This document shows positions 18,553 through 27,541 of a stretch of 64,000 bases of DNA, piece by piece. Source of the stretch: UBA7672 sp041166025 (GTDB lineage Bacteria > Pseudomonadota > Alphaproteobacteria > Caulobacterales > Hyphomonadaceae); NCBI GenBank assembly GCA_041166025.1, contig JBEAMJ010000047.1:62001-126000 (forward strand), written 5' to 3'. The notes below the pieces were generated by a model that did no database searches, was not told the origin of the DNA, and worked only from the letters and a program-made list of their open reading frames with translations. The position numbers and the translations under genes were made by a program. Position 1 is the stretch's first letter. Every line of letters begins with the position of its first letter.

Positions 18553-19941
18553 TCAGGCCGCGGGCAGAATAATGCTGGCCTTGAGTCCCGTGCGGCCAGG
18601 GGGGCCGTCGCCATCGGCAAGGACCAGCCTCCCGGAATGCGCCTCCGCGACAGCAGAGGCGAGGCTGAGGCCGAGACCGCTGCCGGGCTCGCTGCGAGAC
18701 TGTTCGAGCCTCACGAAGCGTTCGATCACGCGCTCGCGATCCTGTGATGGGATACCCGGCCCAGAATCGATGACCGAGATCTCGACATCGCCCTCGGCAT
18801 TGTGCCTCGCTGATAGCCGCACTGCGCCGCCTGCGGAGGTATACTTGACCGCGTTGTCGAGCAGGTTTGACAGGGCCTGTGCTACGAGATGGCTGTCGGC
18901 AAGCACGTAGAGCCCGTCCTGCGCGTCATAGCTCCATTTGAGCTGCTTCTCCTCGCACACCGGCTCGTAGAGCTCGGCAAGCTCGTCGATCATGCCCTGG
19001 AGGTCGCCGCGTCGGAACGAGCCGGTCGCTCCGGCCTGCACGCGCGACAGACGCAGCACGGCGTTGAATGTCTCGAGCAGGCTGTCGACATCGTCGATAG
19101 ATTTGGCGAGCGCGGCGCGCTGACCTTCTTCTGCATTGTCCCTGAGGCCGGTTTCGAGGCGGTTGCGCAGGCGGGTCAACGGCGAGCGCAGGTCGTGCGC
19201 GATCGAATCGCCCGCAGATCGCGACGAGATCACCAGGCGCTCGAGCTTGGACAACATGGCGTTCAGTTGTTCGGACAGGCGATCGAATTCATCGCCCGAG
19301 CCTTGCACAGGCGCGCGCCGCGTGAGGTCGCCCGCCATCACGCCTTCTGTGGTCCGCGCCAGCTGCTCGGCGCGCTGGGCGGCGGACCGCGATATCACGA
19401 CGCCGCCGACCAGCGACAGGACAAACCCGACCGCCGCCGACCGCCACACGACTTCGCTGACGCGACGGTTCATCTCGCCGAGCTGGCCGACATCATAGGC
19501 CACCATCAGCACGCCGCCCTCGGACAGTCGCGAAATTCGGCCCTCGGCAGAGCGTCGGCTGGGGCCATCGCGCGTTCGGGCGTCGTATTCGAACTGCACG
19601 TCAACCACCTGTCCTGCAGGCGCCGCAGCCGGCAGCACATCGAAATCGCCTGAAAGCTTCTGCCCATTGCCATCGAGCAGCAGGTAGAAGAATTTCCCGC
19701 GTGCGACCGAGCGCTCCGTCACAGCCTGGTTGAGCCGATCAATGCCGCCGCGATAGGCGGCAGACAGTTCCTGGAACTCGGCGTTGAGCTCGGTCTCCGC
19801 CTGCCGGCTCATCTGGCCGGCCGTCTCGTAGTAGAGGTATGCGAGCAGAGATGCCGAAAACAGGATGAAGATCGAGGCGTGCAGGAGCGCCAGCCGGAAC
19901 GTCGTCGTCCGGACCAGCGCCGGCAGGCTGCCAATCTTCAT
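18553..19941 (-). CDS. Membrane sensor histidine kinase (HAMP-HisKA-HATPase)
   Basis: 462 residues. TM1 around residues 17-37, periplasmic loop to about 165, TM2 about 168-184, HAMP, HisKA with His249 in SIAHDLRSPLTRL, HATPase_c with 'NLLDNAVKYT', 'VIDSGPGIPSQD' and 'GSGLGLSLASAV'. Cognate of the OmpR-type regulator encoded 19 nt upstream. The pair follows degP in the same order I recall in rhizobia (degP - regulator - kinase - glnE), which suggests envelope-related sensing, but the stimulus is unknown. TM2 sits before the HAMP, so signal input is periplasmic. Confidence 0.88.
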   Translation of the reverse strand: MKIGSLPALVRTTTFRLALLHASIFILFSASLLAYLYYETAGQMSRQAETELNAEFQELSAAYRGGIDRLNQAVTERSVARGKFFYLLLDGNGQKLSGDFDVLPAAAPAGQVVDVQFEYDARTRDGPSRRSAEGRISRLSEGGVLMVAYDVGQLGEMNRRVSEVVWRSAAVGFVLSLVGGVVISRSAAQRAEQLARTTEGVMAGDLTRRAPVQGSGDEFDRLSEQLNAMLSKLERLVISSRSAGDSIAHDLRSPLTRLRNRLETGLRDNAEEGQRAALAKSIDDVDSLLETFNAVLRLSRVQAGATGSFRRGDLQGMIDELAELYEPVCEEKQLKWSYDAQDGLYVLADSHLVAQALSNLLDNAVKYTSAGGAVRLSARHNAEGDVEISVIDSGPGIPSQDRERVIERFVRLEQSRSEPGSGLGLSLASAVAEAHSGRLVLADGDGPPGRTGLKASIILPAA

Positions 19942-19960
19942 GGTGTCACGGCTTCATGGC

Positions 19961-20632
19961 CTAGGCTTCGAGCCGGTACCCCGCGCCGCGCACGGTGTGG
20001 AGCAAGGGCCGTTCAAAATCCTTGTCGATCTTGCCGCGCAGCCGCGAGACGTGGACGTCGATCACGTTTGTCTGCGGATCGAAGTGATAGTCCCACACCT
20101 TCTCGAGCAGCATTGTGCGCGTCACCACCTGGCCGGCATGGCGCATGAGGAATTCCAGCAGCCGGAACTCTCGCGGTTGCAGATCAATCTTCTGCCCGTC
20201 GCGGTGCACGGTGCGACCCAGAAGGTCCATTTCCAGACCACCGACTGACAGCTTGGTCGTCGGAATATCGCCCGTCGCGCGACGGCCCAGCGCCTCGACG
20301 CGGGCAACGAGCTCGCTCGGCGCATACGGCTTCACAAGGTAGTCGTCGCCGCCAGCCTGGAGGCCTTCGACGCGATGGTCCACCTCGCCAAGCGCCGACA
20401 GGAAAAGCGCCGGGGCGCGGCCGCCCGAGTCACGATAGCCCTTCATCAGCTGGATGCCATCGAGACCTGGCAGCATCCTGTCGACGACGATGGCGTCGTA
20501 TTCGCCGCCCTTGGCCTGCTTCAGTCCGCTGTCGCCATCCCCGCAGACGTCCACGAAATGCCCAGCCTCACTGAGCACCCCCCTGACGAAGGCTGCGGCG
20601 GCGGCATCATCCTCGATCACCAATACCTTCAT
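19961..20632 (-). CDS. OmpR/PhoB-family response regulator
   Basis: 223 residues. Receiver domain with the acidic pair ED at residues 7-9, phospho-acceptor Asp51 (IVVDRMLPGLDG), Thr/Ser 'FLSALGE' and Lys in 'DDYLVKPYAPSEL'; C-terminal winged helix ('LQPREFRLLEFLMRHAGQVV', 'VIDVHVSRLRGKID', 'TVRGAGYRL'). It should bind DNA when phosphorylated by the kinase just downstream. Its ATG lies 3 nt after the degP stop, so degP, regulator and kinase are very likely one transcript, linking protease level and this regulator. Confidence 0.9.
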   Translation of the reverse strand: MKVLVIEDDAAAAAFVRGVLSEAGHFVDVCGDGDSGLKQAKGGEYDAIVVDRMLPGLDGIQLMKGYRDSGGRAPALFLSALGEVDHRVEGLQAGGDDYLVKPYAPSELVARVEALGRRATGDIPTTKLSVGGLEMDLLGRTVHRDGQKIDLQPREFRLLEFLMRHAGQVVTRTMLLEKVWDYHFDPQTNVIDVHVSRLRGKIDKDFERPLLHTVRGAGYRLEA

Positions 20633-20635
20633 GGA

Positions 20636-22183
20636 CTATTCCGCCGCGGCGATTTCGATCGGACGCAGAACGGTGAGATCCCCGCACCGTTCCTGGCTGC
20701 CACAGCCGACCCTTGCAATGACATCGCGCTTTCCGGCGGCAATCGCAGCGGCGACGGCGTCCTGGTAGTCTTTCGGCGTCTTCACCGCCTTGTTGTTGAT
20801 CTCGAGGATGGCGTCGCCCGGGAAAATGTCCGAGCGGGCCAGCGGGCCTCGCGGCTCCACTGTTACGACGATCAGTCCTGCGCCGGCTGCGCCAACGTCG
20901 AACTTCTTCACTTCCTCCGCATTGAGCGCGCGGATCGTGCCGCCCGACACCTTGACATCGTCCGCGCTGGGGCGCGGCGGCTTCATGTTGGCGCGCGCAG
21001 GGTCGAGGTCGGTGTTTGCAAGCGCCCGATCATCGCGTGCACGCACGGTCACGCGGATCGTCTGCTCCTTGCCGTCGCGAATGATGCGGAAGCTGTTGGT
21101 CGATCCAGCCAGCAAGCTGCCAACGCGCTGTGTCAGCTGACGGTTGTCTTTCACGTCCTCACCGTTGACGGAAACGATGATGTCGCCGCGCTTGATCCCG
21201 CCGGCCTCGGCGGGGCCGCCCGCTGTGACGGAGCGCACAATGGCTCCATTGTTGGACTTGAGGCTCCATGCATCCGCAAGGCGTTGGTTCATGCTCTGGA
21301 TCTCAACGCCCAACCAGCCTCGCACAACCTTGCCGTCGCGAATCAAAGTCTCGGCGATCTGCTTTACGGCGTTGGCCTCGATTGCGAAGCCTATGCCGAC
21401 GCTGCCGCCGCCGGTGTCGGAGAAGATCGCCGTGTTCACGCCGATCACTTCGCCACTGAGGTTAAAGGTCGGTCCGCCGGAGTTGCCGCGGTTGATCGGC
21501 GCGTCGATCTGTATGAAGTCGTTGTAATTCCCGCCGAGGAGTTCACGGCCGTCCGCCGAGACGATGCCTGCCGTCGCTGTACCGCCGAGCCCGAAGGGGT
21601 TGCCCACCGCCACCACCCAGTCGCCGACCCGCGGCTTGGCCTTGGTGGCGAATTCGACGAATGGATAAGAGCCAGCCTTCTTGACCTTCAGCACCGCGAG
21701 GTCGGTCTGCTCGTCCGAGCCGACAATCTCCGCCTCCAGCTGGTCGCCATTCTTGAGGGTGACCACGACTTCGCGTGCGTTCTCGACGACATGGTGGTTG
21801 GTGACGATGTAGCCCTGGCTCGAGATGAAGAAGCCTGAGCCAAGCGCCTGGCCGTCGCGGCCTTGCTCCGGGCTTTCCTCATCCTGTTCGCCGAACTCGT
21901 CCTCGTACTCGTCGAAACCGGGCAGGCCGCGGAACGGGTTAAAGGCGCTGTTGCGATCCGCCGCCTTGATCTCGGTCGTCACCGACACACTGACCACCGC
22001 GGGCGAGACTCGCTCGATCAGGTCGGCAAAGCTCATCGGCGCACCCGCTGGGGGCGTCACGGCGATGGGCTTGGCGTTCTGTGCGGCCGCGACCGGCGCC
22101 AGCGACGCGCTTGCAGCAAGAACCGCCATGAGCCCGGCCGCAATCCCCCACCGGGGCGTCCGTGCTGTTGCAACCTTGATCAT
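20636..22183 (-). CDS. degP: Periplasmic Do-like serine protease with two PDZ domains
   Basis: 515 residues with a signal peptide (residues 1-34, 'AAGLMAVLAASASLAPVAAA'). Catalytic triad by motif: His131 in 'VTNHHVVENA', Asp161 in 'EQTDLAVLKV', Ser235 in 'NRGNSGGPTF'. Between residues 80 and 112 there is an acidic LA-type loop (EYEDEFGEQDEESPEQ). Two PDZ domains follow ('GGIKRGDIIVSVNGEDV' and 'DIFPGDAILEINNKAV'). It degrades or refolds damaged periplasmic proteins. A frame extends 23 codons upstream but the ATG at 22183 starts the signal peptide. Co-located with cytochrome c maturation genes and envelope two-component systems. Confidence 0.93.
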   Translation of the reverse strand: MIKVATARTPRWGIAAGLMAVLAASASLAPVAAAQNAKPIAVTPPAGAPMSFADLIERVSPAVVSVSVTTEIKAADRNSAFNPFRGLPGFDEYEDEFGEQDEESPEQGRDGQALGSGFFISSQGYIVTNHHVVENAREVVVTLKNGDQLEAEIVGSDEQTDLAVLKVKKAGSYPFVEFATKAKPRVGDWVVAVGNPFGLGGTATAGIVSADGRELLGGNYNDFIQIDAPINRGNSGGPTFNLSGEVIGVNTAIFSDTGGGSVGIGFAIEANAVKQIAETLIRDGKVVRGWLGVEIQSMNQRLADAWSLKSNNGAIVRSVTAGGPAEAGGIKRGDIIVSVNGEDVKDNRQLTQRVGSLLAGSTNSFRIIRDGKEQTIRVTVRARDDRALANTDLDPARANMKPPRPSADDVKVSGGTIRALNAEEVKKFDVGAAGAGLIVVTVEPRGPLARSDIFPGDAILEINNKAVKTPKDYQDAVAAAIAAGKRDVIARVGCGSQERCGDLTVLRPIEIAAAE

Positions 22184-22421
22184 TCGCTTTTCTCTCAATG
22201 CGCTCGCTGCGCGACGTGCGATGTTGAAACTAGAAACAGGGCCAATCTTCACAACTGCAGAGCATGACCTGCGAAGACCCTTTCCACGACCCGCCCGGCG
22301 CCATGACCCTTTGCTGCACCCGGAGACGAGGATCGATTTTGCCCCAGTTTAAGGCATTCATGCGGCGATGCCAGAGCCCAAACAGCGCCTCAGACTGTTG
22401 ATCAAGCGGATTTTGCCTGAT

Positions 22422-22838
22422 TCACCCTGCCCCTTCGCTCCGGTCGTCCGGCAGGGGAGCCAGATCGCGCTTGCGGCGGCCAAAAGCGCGGATGCCCATG
22501 AACATCCCGGCGCCGGCGAGTAACGCAAATGGGAAAGCGTAGAGCGCTAGCGTCCAGCCTTCGACCGGCGGCCTGAACGACACATACTGGCCGAAGCGCG
22601 ACACGAAGAAGTCGCGGACCTCTGAATCGCTCGCCCCCTTGGCGATCTCCTCGCGAATCCGTCGCCGCGCATCAACCGCCATATCGGCCGTGGATTGCGA
22701 AACAGGCTCGTTCTCGCAGACCGTGCAGCGTATCTCCCGCATCAGGGCCTGCGCCCGGGCCTCCAGGGCCGGATCGGGCAGTGGCGCCTCAGCCGGCTGG
22801 GCCGCCTGCAGGATGAGCGCGATCACAGGCGCAATCAT
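22422..22838 (-). CDS. ccmH: Cytochrome c-type biogenesis protein CcmH (CycL)
   Basis: 138 residues. N-terminal signal, then the thiol motif in 'REIRCTVCENEPVSQSTADMA' (the LRCxxC family site; here C-T-V-C), then 'RREIAKGASDSEVRDFFVSR'-like helices, 'RFGQYVSFRPP' and one C-terminal transmembrane helix. It keeps apocytochrome CXXCH cysteines reduced for heme ligation with CcmF. The ATG overlaps the ccmF stop (ATGA). The motif residue after the second Cys is Glu rather than the commoner Gln, a minor variation. No ccmG (thioredoxin-like DsbE) gene lies between ccmF and ccmH, as in the rhizobial cycHJKL arrangement. Confidence 0.9.
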   Translation of the reverse strand: MIAPVIALILQAAQPAEAPLPDPALEARAQALMREIRCTVCENEPVSQSTADMAVDARRRIREEIAKGASDSEVRDFFVSRFGQYVSFRPPVEGWTLALYAFPFALLAGAGMFMGIRAFGRRKRDLAPLPDDRSEGAG

Positions 22839-24817
22839 GCAGGGGCGCTCGCGGGAACAGGCGGCGCGTCCGCAGCAGGCTCGTCGGCAGGCTTCTCTGC
22901 AGGCGCCTTCCGCCTCAGCCGCGCGACGAGGGACATGAAGCCGCCAACGGCGATCAGGCCCGCCCCGCCGAACACCCAGTCGATCAGAGGGTGGTAGGCG
23001 ATACGAACCCGCCAAGCCGACGGATCCTCACGCAGCTGATCGCCGAGCGCGACGTAAACATCACCCCCGATGGTCTTGCGGATCGCGACTTCGGTCGTGC
23101 TGGTGCGGGCGACCTGGAAGGTGCGGGTCTCAGGCTGGATGATTTCCGTCCTGCCGTCGTGGCTCGCCAGGATGTTGGCGCGCAATGCAGAATAGTTGGG
23201 ACCTTCGACCTGTTCCAGGTTTTGGAACTGAAAGGTCCATCCCGCCATCTCGGCGATCTCGCCCGGTCGCAGCGGGAATGTGCGTTCGCTCCGCGTTGCC
23301 GTCTCGACCGTCGCGCCGATCACGAAGATGCCAACACCGATATGCGCAATCGCCATACCCCACACGGTCAGCGGCAAACGGAAGACGCGCCCAAGGCCAC
23401 CTGGGCCGAGGCGACGGAGGATATCCTGGCCAACGCCCACAACCACCCATACGCCAACGAGCACGCCGAAGCCCAGCCACACGCCCCAACCCCCGAGCGC
23501 CATGGCGACCATTGCACCAGCGACGGCTGCGATAGCGGCAGGGATCAGCCATTTGAGGAGAGGGTTGAGGTCGGCCTTGCGCCAGGGTGCCGCCTGCGCC
23601 AGCGGCATGAACAGCAGGAGCACCGCCACCATCGGCGCGAGCGTCAGCTGAAAGTAGGGTTCGCCGATCGACAGCGAGGCTGCCTCGCGCGAGATCACGC
23701 CGGACTCCCCGAGCCATTGCAGGATCATCGGCGTCACCGTGCCGACGAGCACCAGTGCGGCTGCCACAGCCAGAAACAGGTTGTTCAAAATGAGCGCGCC
23801 CTCGCGACTCACAGGGTCGAACTCCGGCCCGGCCTTCAGGGTCGGCGCGCGCCAAGCGAACAGTGCGAGCGCCGCGCCCCCGGCAATACTGAGCCCGAAC
23901 AGCAGCACCAGTCCGCGCGTCGGATCTGTCGCGAAGGCATGCACCGAGGTCATGACGCCCGAGCGCACGAGGAATGTCCCGAGCAGCGCGAGGATAAAGG
24001 TCAGCACCGAGAGGAAGACTGTCCACGACGCCATGCCGCCGCGCTTCTCAGTGACGATAAGGGAATGGATCAGCGCCGCGCTGACCAGCCAGGGCATGAA
24101 GGAGGCGTTCTCGACGGGGTCCCAGAACCACCAGCCGCCCCAGCCCAGCTCGTAATAAGCCCAGATCGAGCCAAGAGCGATTCCGACCGTCAATGAACTC
24201 CACGCGAATAGCGCCCATGGTCGCACGCGCCGCGCCCAGTCGCGATCGATCTGGCCGTTGATCAGTCCGGCAGCTGCCAGCGAGAAGACAAAAGACATGC
24301 CGACATAGCCCAGGTAAAGTGCGGGCGGATGCAGAGCGACTGCAGGATCCTGCAGGAGCGGGTTCATGCCGCCGCCGTCGAACGGGGGATCGGTCAATCG
24401 CGTGAACGGGCTGGAGGCAAAGAGCAGGTAGGCGAGTGAGCCGGTCGTCAGCAGGCCCTGTACGCCGAGCGCCCTGTCGCGCAAAGCGCCTTCACGCATG
24501 AATACCGCGCCAGCTGCACCGTATCCGGCCATCACCATGCACCAGAGAAGCATGGAACCTTCATGGTTCCCCCACGCGCCGGCAATGCGATAGATCAGAG
24601 GTTTCAGCGTGTGGGAGTTTTCGGCCACCAGCGCGACAGAGAAATCTAGACGGACGAAGCTGATGATAAGTGTCACCATCGCCAGTGTCGCAAACATGCC
24701 GCACGCGAAGGCAAGACGCCTTACCGCATCTCCGCCTGTCGTCAGGCCGAGCACGCTCTGTCCAACGGCTGCGGCAAGCGCAAGGAAGGCGAGAAGGTGA
24801 CCGAGTTCGGCGATCAA
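22835..24817 (-). CDS. ccmF: Cytochrome c heme lyase subunit CcmF (CycK)
   Basis: 660 residues, about 15 transmembrane helices, the usual size. Landmarks: 'WGNHEGSMLLWC', the tryptophan-rich WWD domain 'YYELGWGGWWFWDPVENASF' split across residues about 225-245, 'LHPPALYLGYVGMSF', and a large periplasmic loop near the C-terminus ('MAGWTFQFQNLEQVEGPNYS'). It receives heme from CcmE and, with CcmH, attaches it to apocytochrome c. Start overlaps the ccmE stop region by 4 nt and stop overlaps ccmH by 4 nt, so translation is coupled through the operon. Confidence 0.96.
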   Translation of the reverse strand: MIAELGHLLAFLALAAAVGQSVLGLTTGGDAVRRLAFACGMFATLAMVTLIISFVRLDFSVALVAENSHTLKPLIYRIAGAWGNHEGSMLLWCMVMAGYGAAGAVFMREGALRDRALGVQGLLTTGSLAYLLFASSPFTRLTDPPFDGGGMNPLLQDPAVALHPPALYLGYVGMSFVFSLAAAGLINGQIDRDWARRVRPWALFAWSSLTVGIALGSIWAYYELGWGGWWFWDPVENASFMPWLVSAALIHSLIVTEKRGGMASWTVFLSVLTFILALLGTFLVRSGVMTSVHAFATDPTRGLVLLFGLSIAGGAALALFAWRAPTLKAGPEFDPVSREGALILNNLFLAVAAALVLVGTVTPMILQWLGESGVISREAASLSIGEPYFQLTLAPMVAVLLLFMPLAQAAPWRKADLNPLLKWLIPAAIAAVAGAMVAMALGGWGVWLGFGVLVGVWVVVGVGQDILRRLGPGGLGRVFRLPLTVWGMAIAHIGVGIFVIGATVETATRSERTFPLRPGEIAEMAGWTFQFQNLEQVEGPNYSALRANILASHDGRTEIIQPETRTFQVARTSTTEVAIRKTIGGDVYVALGDQLREDPSAWRVRIAYHPLIDWVFGGAGLIAVGGFMSLVARLRRKAPAEKPADEPAADAPPVPASAPA

Positions 24818-25281
24818 GTGGTCGGCTCTTTGGCGTAGGTCGACTGCTCGTCCCCGTCGGAGGCCCGCTTCAACGCTTCATAGGCTTCCTTAGGCATGTA
24901 GTTCTCATCGTGCTTGGCCAGCACGCGGTCAGCCACCAGCACCCCCTTCTCGTTGAATCGGCCTTCTGCGACCACCCCCTTGCCCTCGACGACCATGTCC
25001 GGTGGAATGCCTTCAAAGACCACAGGTACGGTGTGCTTTCCGTCGGTGATTGTGAAGGTGAGGAGCTTTCCGCCGTCCTCATGCTTCTGGCTGCCCACCT
25101 CGATGAGGCCGCCCACGCGAAGACTCTGTTTGAAGGACGTGGCACCCTTCTCGGCAATATCCGAAGGCGACTGGAAGAACGCAACCGCGCCCTGGAGGCC
25201 AACGACGGCGAGCGCGCCGGCGCCGGTAAGGAGAACAGCGGCGGCACCGATGAGCCAAAGCCTCTGTGACCGTTTGCGCAT
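24814..25281 (-). CDS. ccmE: Heme chaperone CcmE (CycJ)
   Basis: 155 residues. One N-terminal membrane anchor (residues 9-29), then the OB-fold domain with 'FFQSPSDIAEKGA', 'RVGGLIEVGSQ', 'VVFEGIPPDMVVEGKGVVAEG' (across about 88-107) and the heme-binding site LAKHDENYMP, His124 and Tyr128. It covalently holds heme in the periplasm and passes it to CcmF. Second gene of the ccm operon, 118 bp after ccmI; that gap has no clear terminator, so co-transcription is likely but an internal promoter is possible. Confidence 0.95.
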   Translation of the reverse strand: MRKRSQRLWLIGAAAVLLTGAGALAVVGLQGAVAFFQSPSDIAEKGATSFKQSLRVGGLIEVGSQKHEDGGKLLTFTITDGKHTVPVVFEGIPPDMVVEGKGVVAEGRFNEKGVLVADRVLAKHDENYMPKEAYEALKRASDGDEQSTYAKEPTT

Positions 25282-25399
25282 GGATTAAATGCCTCCTGAT
25301 CGACTGGCCCAGCCGATAAGCACATTGACTATATGGGCCACAGCGCATGCGCGCCAGCGACACGATGGCGCGAGATATGGTCACTTTTCTGGGGGATTT

Positions 25400-26134
25400 T
25401 CAGGGGTTTGTCAGCGGATCGACACCGAACATCTGCTTCAGCGCAGCAAACATCTGGCGCTCGGGTCCCTCGGCCGGCGCCCGCTTGTCGATGTCGGCCC
25501 AGAGCGCCTCAGCCTCGGCTTTCTTGCCCTGCAGCCAGAGCCCGATCCCGGCGAGATAGCCATAGCGAAAGCGGTCCGGCTGGGCCTGGAAGGCCGCTTC
25601 GTAGAGACGGGTCGTACGCTCATCAACCTCGCCGGTGGACTTGAAGCGCAGGTCGGCCAGCGCTGCGATGACCTCGGCATTGTTCGGATCGCGCCGCAGG
25701 GATTCCGAATAGGCCTCCTCGGCCTTCAGGAGATTCTCCTGCATGGCGGCCGCCTGTAAGCCGGCCGCTTGCTCGTCGCCGTTCTGCATCAGCTGCATGC
25801 CTTCGGCTTGCGCCCTTTGGGCAAGACTTTCGTACATACGTGCTATCAGCTGATGCGGGGTTGCATCGGCCGGCGTTTCCCTTGCTCGCCTTTCGGCAAG
25901 CGCGATTGCCTGCTTCTCGTCCAGTCGTTCGGGCGCCGTCCGGACCAGGTCTTCGATCTCGGCGAGGCGAACCTCCAGCGGTCGGTCGCTCATGTCAGGC
26001 TGACCGATGAACCAGTAGGTCCCGACGCCGACCAGACCGAGCGCCAGCACTGCGAGACGCAAGGGAATCGATTTTGCCGCGAGCCAGGCGCCACCAAATA
26101 CGAATACGACGGAGACAAGGATTAGCCAGATCAA
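25400..26134 (-). CDS. ccmI: Cytochrome c biogenesis protein CcmI (CycH)
   Basis: 244 residues, short for CycH (many are 300-400). Two N-terminal transmembrane helices (about 3-20 and 27-45) with the basic cytosolic loop between, then a periplasmic TPR region ('HQLIARMYESLAQRAQAEGM', 'AYSESLRRDPNNAEVIAALA', 'GYLAGIGLWLQGKKAEAEAL'). It acts as a chaperone that delivers apocytochromes to the CcmF-CcmH ligation machine. Its ATG overlaps the stop of the upstream feuQ-like kinase (ATGA), placing ccm genes in the same transcript as that two-component system. Confidence 0.85.
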   Translation of the reverse strand: MIWLILVSVVFVFGGAWLAAKSIPLRLAVLALGLVGVGTYWFIGQPDMSDRPLEVRLAEIEDLVRTAPERLDEKQAIALAERRARETPADATPHQLIARMYESLAQRAQAEGMQLMQNGDEQAAGLQAAAMQENLLKAEEAYSESLRRDPNNAEVIAALADLRFKSTGEVDERTTRLYEAAFQAQPDRFRYGYLAGIGLWLQGKKAEAEALWADIDKRAPAEGPERQMFAALKQMFGVDPLTNP

Positions 26135-27540
26135 AGCGGGGCCGCCGGCAAATCGAGCCGCGCCCGAAGGCCGCCCATTGGGCTGTCTTCCAGATGAAGC
26201 CGGCCGCCATAGATGTCGGCGAGTTCGTTCACGATCGAAAGTCCCAGACCCGTTCCCGGTTCGGATTCGTCCAGCCGCTTGCCGCGCTCGAGCGCCTTGG
26301 CGCGGTGCTCGGCCGGAAGACCAGGACCATCATCGTCGACCTTCACTTCCATGCCGTCATCGTTCCGTGTCACCGTCACGTTTACCCGCGACTTGCACCA
26401 TTTGGCGGCGTTCTCCAACAGGTTCCCGACAAGTTCATCGAAGTCTCCGCGCTCGCCTCTGAAGACCGCCTTGGGATCGACGTCGACATCAATTGCCACA
26501 CCCTTGTCCCTGTGCAGCCGCTCCAGCATGCGGGCAATTCCCTCGACCGGCTCTTTCACTTCGGTCCGGACACCCAGAACCTCGGCCTGCGCCGCAGCCT
26601 GCGCCCGTTTCAGGTAACTGTTGACGTTGCTCGTCATCGCCTCTGTCTGACGACGCACCAGCTCGGACAGTTTGTCGCTACCCTTCGCCTCGTTCTTCAG
26701 TACGGCCAGTGGGGTCTTCAACGCATGCGCCAGATTGCCGACATGCATGCGGGCGCGATCGACGACCTTCCGATTGTGCGATATCAGCGTGTTGATTTCC
26801 CTCACGAGGGGCGAAAGCTCGCTCGGGTATTCGCCATCGAGATTGTCGCGTCGACCCGCACGCACATCGCCGAGCTTGTCTTGGATCTCGTGCAGTGGCC
26901 GGAGCCCATAACGGATCAGAACCAGGACGCCGATGATCAAGCCGACTGCCAGGACGCCAAGAGCCGTGCCGAGCCGCAGCGCGAAGCTTCCGACGGATGC
27001 GTCTGCGCTGGTCCGATCAAACGCTGCATAGAGCAGTATCGGCTCGGCGCGATCTGGAAAGCTGACCGCCTGGACGCCGATCCGCATCTGCCTGTCGTCC
27101 GGACCTGGCGCATCGCGATGCTGAACGACGCCTGGCTGCGCCAAAACGCTCGCGCGCGTTTCGGCCGACAGGTTGACGTCCTCGTCGAAAAAGCTATCGG
27201 ACTTTCGCGTGCCGACGATCGCGCGGTTCGCATCCAGGTTCACGAAGGCCCAGTAGCGGCCTGACAGCGCACGGCCGAAGCGCTCATCGCGCGGAAACTT
27301 CGCCTCGTCGAACCGGATCACGCCTGCTTCCGAGTTCACGGCCGCCGCCAGGGTCAGCAGTGTCTCGTCGAGCGACAGGTCGAGCTGGTGGTCGGTTTCC
27401 GATCGATAGAAGGCCTGCAGCGACCATCCCGCCACAAGCAGCACGGCCGCGCTCCAGATCGCAGCCGCGACGAGCATGCGCCGCGCGATGGACCCACGCG
27501 TGCGCGCTCCGTCGCTTTCGGCGTCTGCCGTTTCAGTCAT
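26131..27540 (-). CDS. feuQ: FeuQ/PhoQ-like membrane sensor histidine kinase
   Basis: 469 residues. TM1 about 21-42, periplasmic domain about 45-188, TM2 about 190-210, HAMP, and a PhoQ-type HisKA with His272 in GNLAHALKTPLAVLKN, which is the diverged H box of this subfamily, then HATPase_c ('NLLENAAKWCKSRV', 'VDDDGPGLP', 'GTGLGLSIVNEL'). The gene order feuP-feuQ-cycHJKL-degP matches what I recall from Sinorhizobium/Rhizobium, so orthology to FeuQ is likely. FeuPQ controls envelope and osmo-adaptive functions there. Overlaps ccmI start by 4 nt; 1 nt after feuP stop. Confidence 0.78.
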   Translation of the reverse strand: MTETADAESDGARTRGSIARRMLVAAAIWSAAVLLVAGWSLQAFYRSETDHQLDLSLDETLLTLAAAVNSEAGVIRFDEAKFPRDERFGRALSGRYWAFVNLDANRAIVGTRKSDSFFDEDVNLSAETRASVLAQPGVVQHRDAPGPDDRQMRIGVQAVSFPDRAEPILLYAAFDRTSADASVGSFALRLGTALGVLAVGLIIGVLVLIRYGLRPLHEIQDKLGDVRAGRRDNLDGEYPSELSPLVREINTLISHNRKVVDRARMHVGNLAHALKTPLAVLKNEAKGSDKLSELVRRQTEAMTSNVNSYLKRAQAAAQAEVLGVRTEVKEPVEGIARMLERLHRDKGVAIDVDVDPKAVFRGERGDFDELVGNLLENAAKWCKSRVNVTVTRNDDGMEVKVDDDGPGLPAEHRAKALERGKRLDESEPGTGLGLSIVNELADIYGGRLHLEDSPMGGLRARLDLPAAPL

Positions 27541-27541
27541 G

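Noticed and set aside
20375..21838. 487-codon plus-strand open frame opposite degP and its regulator
   Set aside because: It runs antisense through degP and the response-regulator gene, both with clear catalytic and domain motifs; the translation is Arg/His/Asp-rich with no domain. GC-rich codon bias on the other strand explains the openness.
22991..24196. 401-codon plus-strand frame opposite ccmF
   Set aside because: Antisense shadow of ccmF, His/Arg/Gln-rich low-complexity product.
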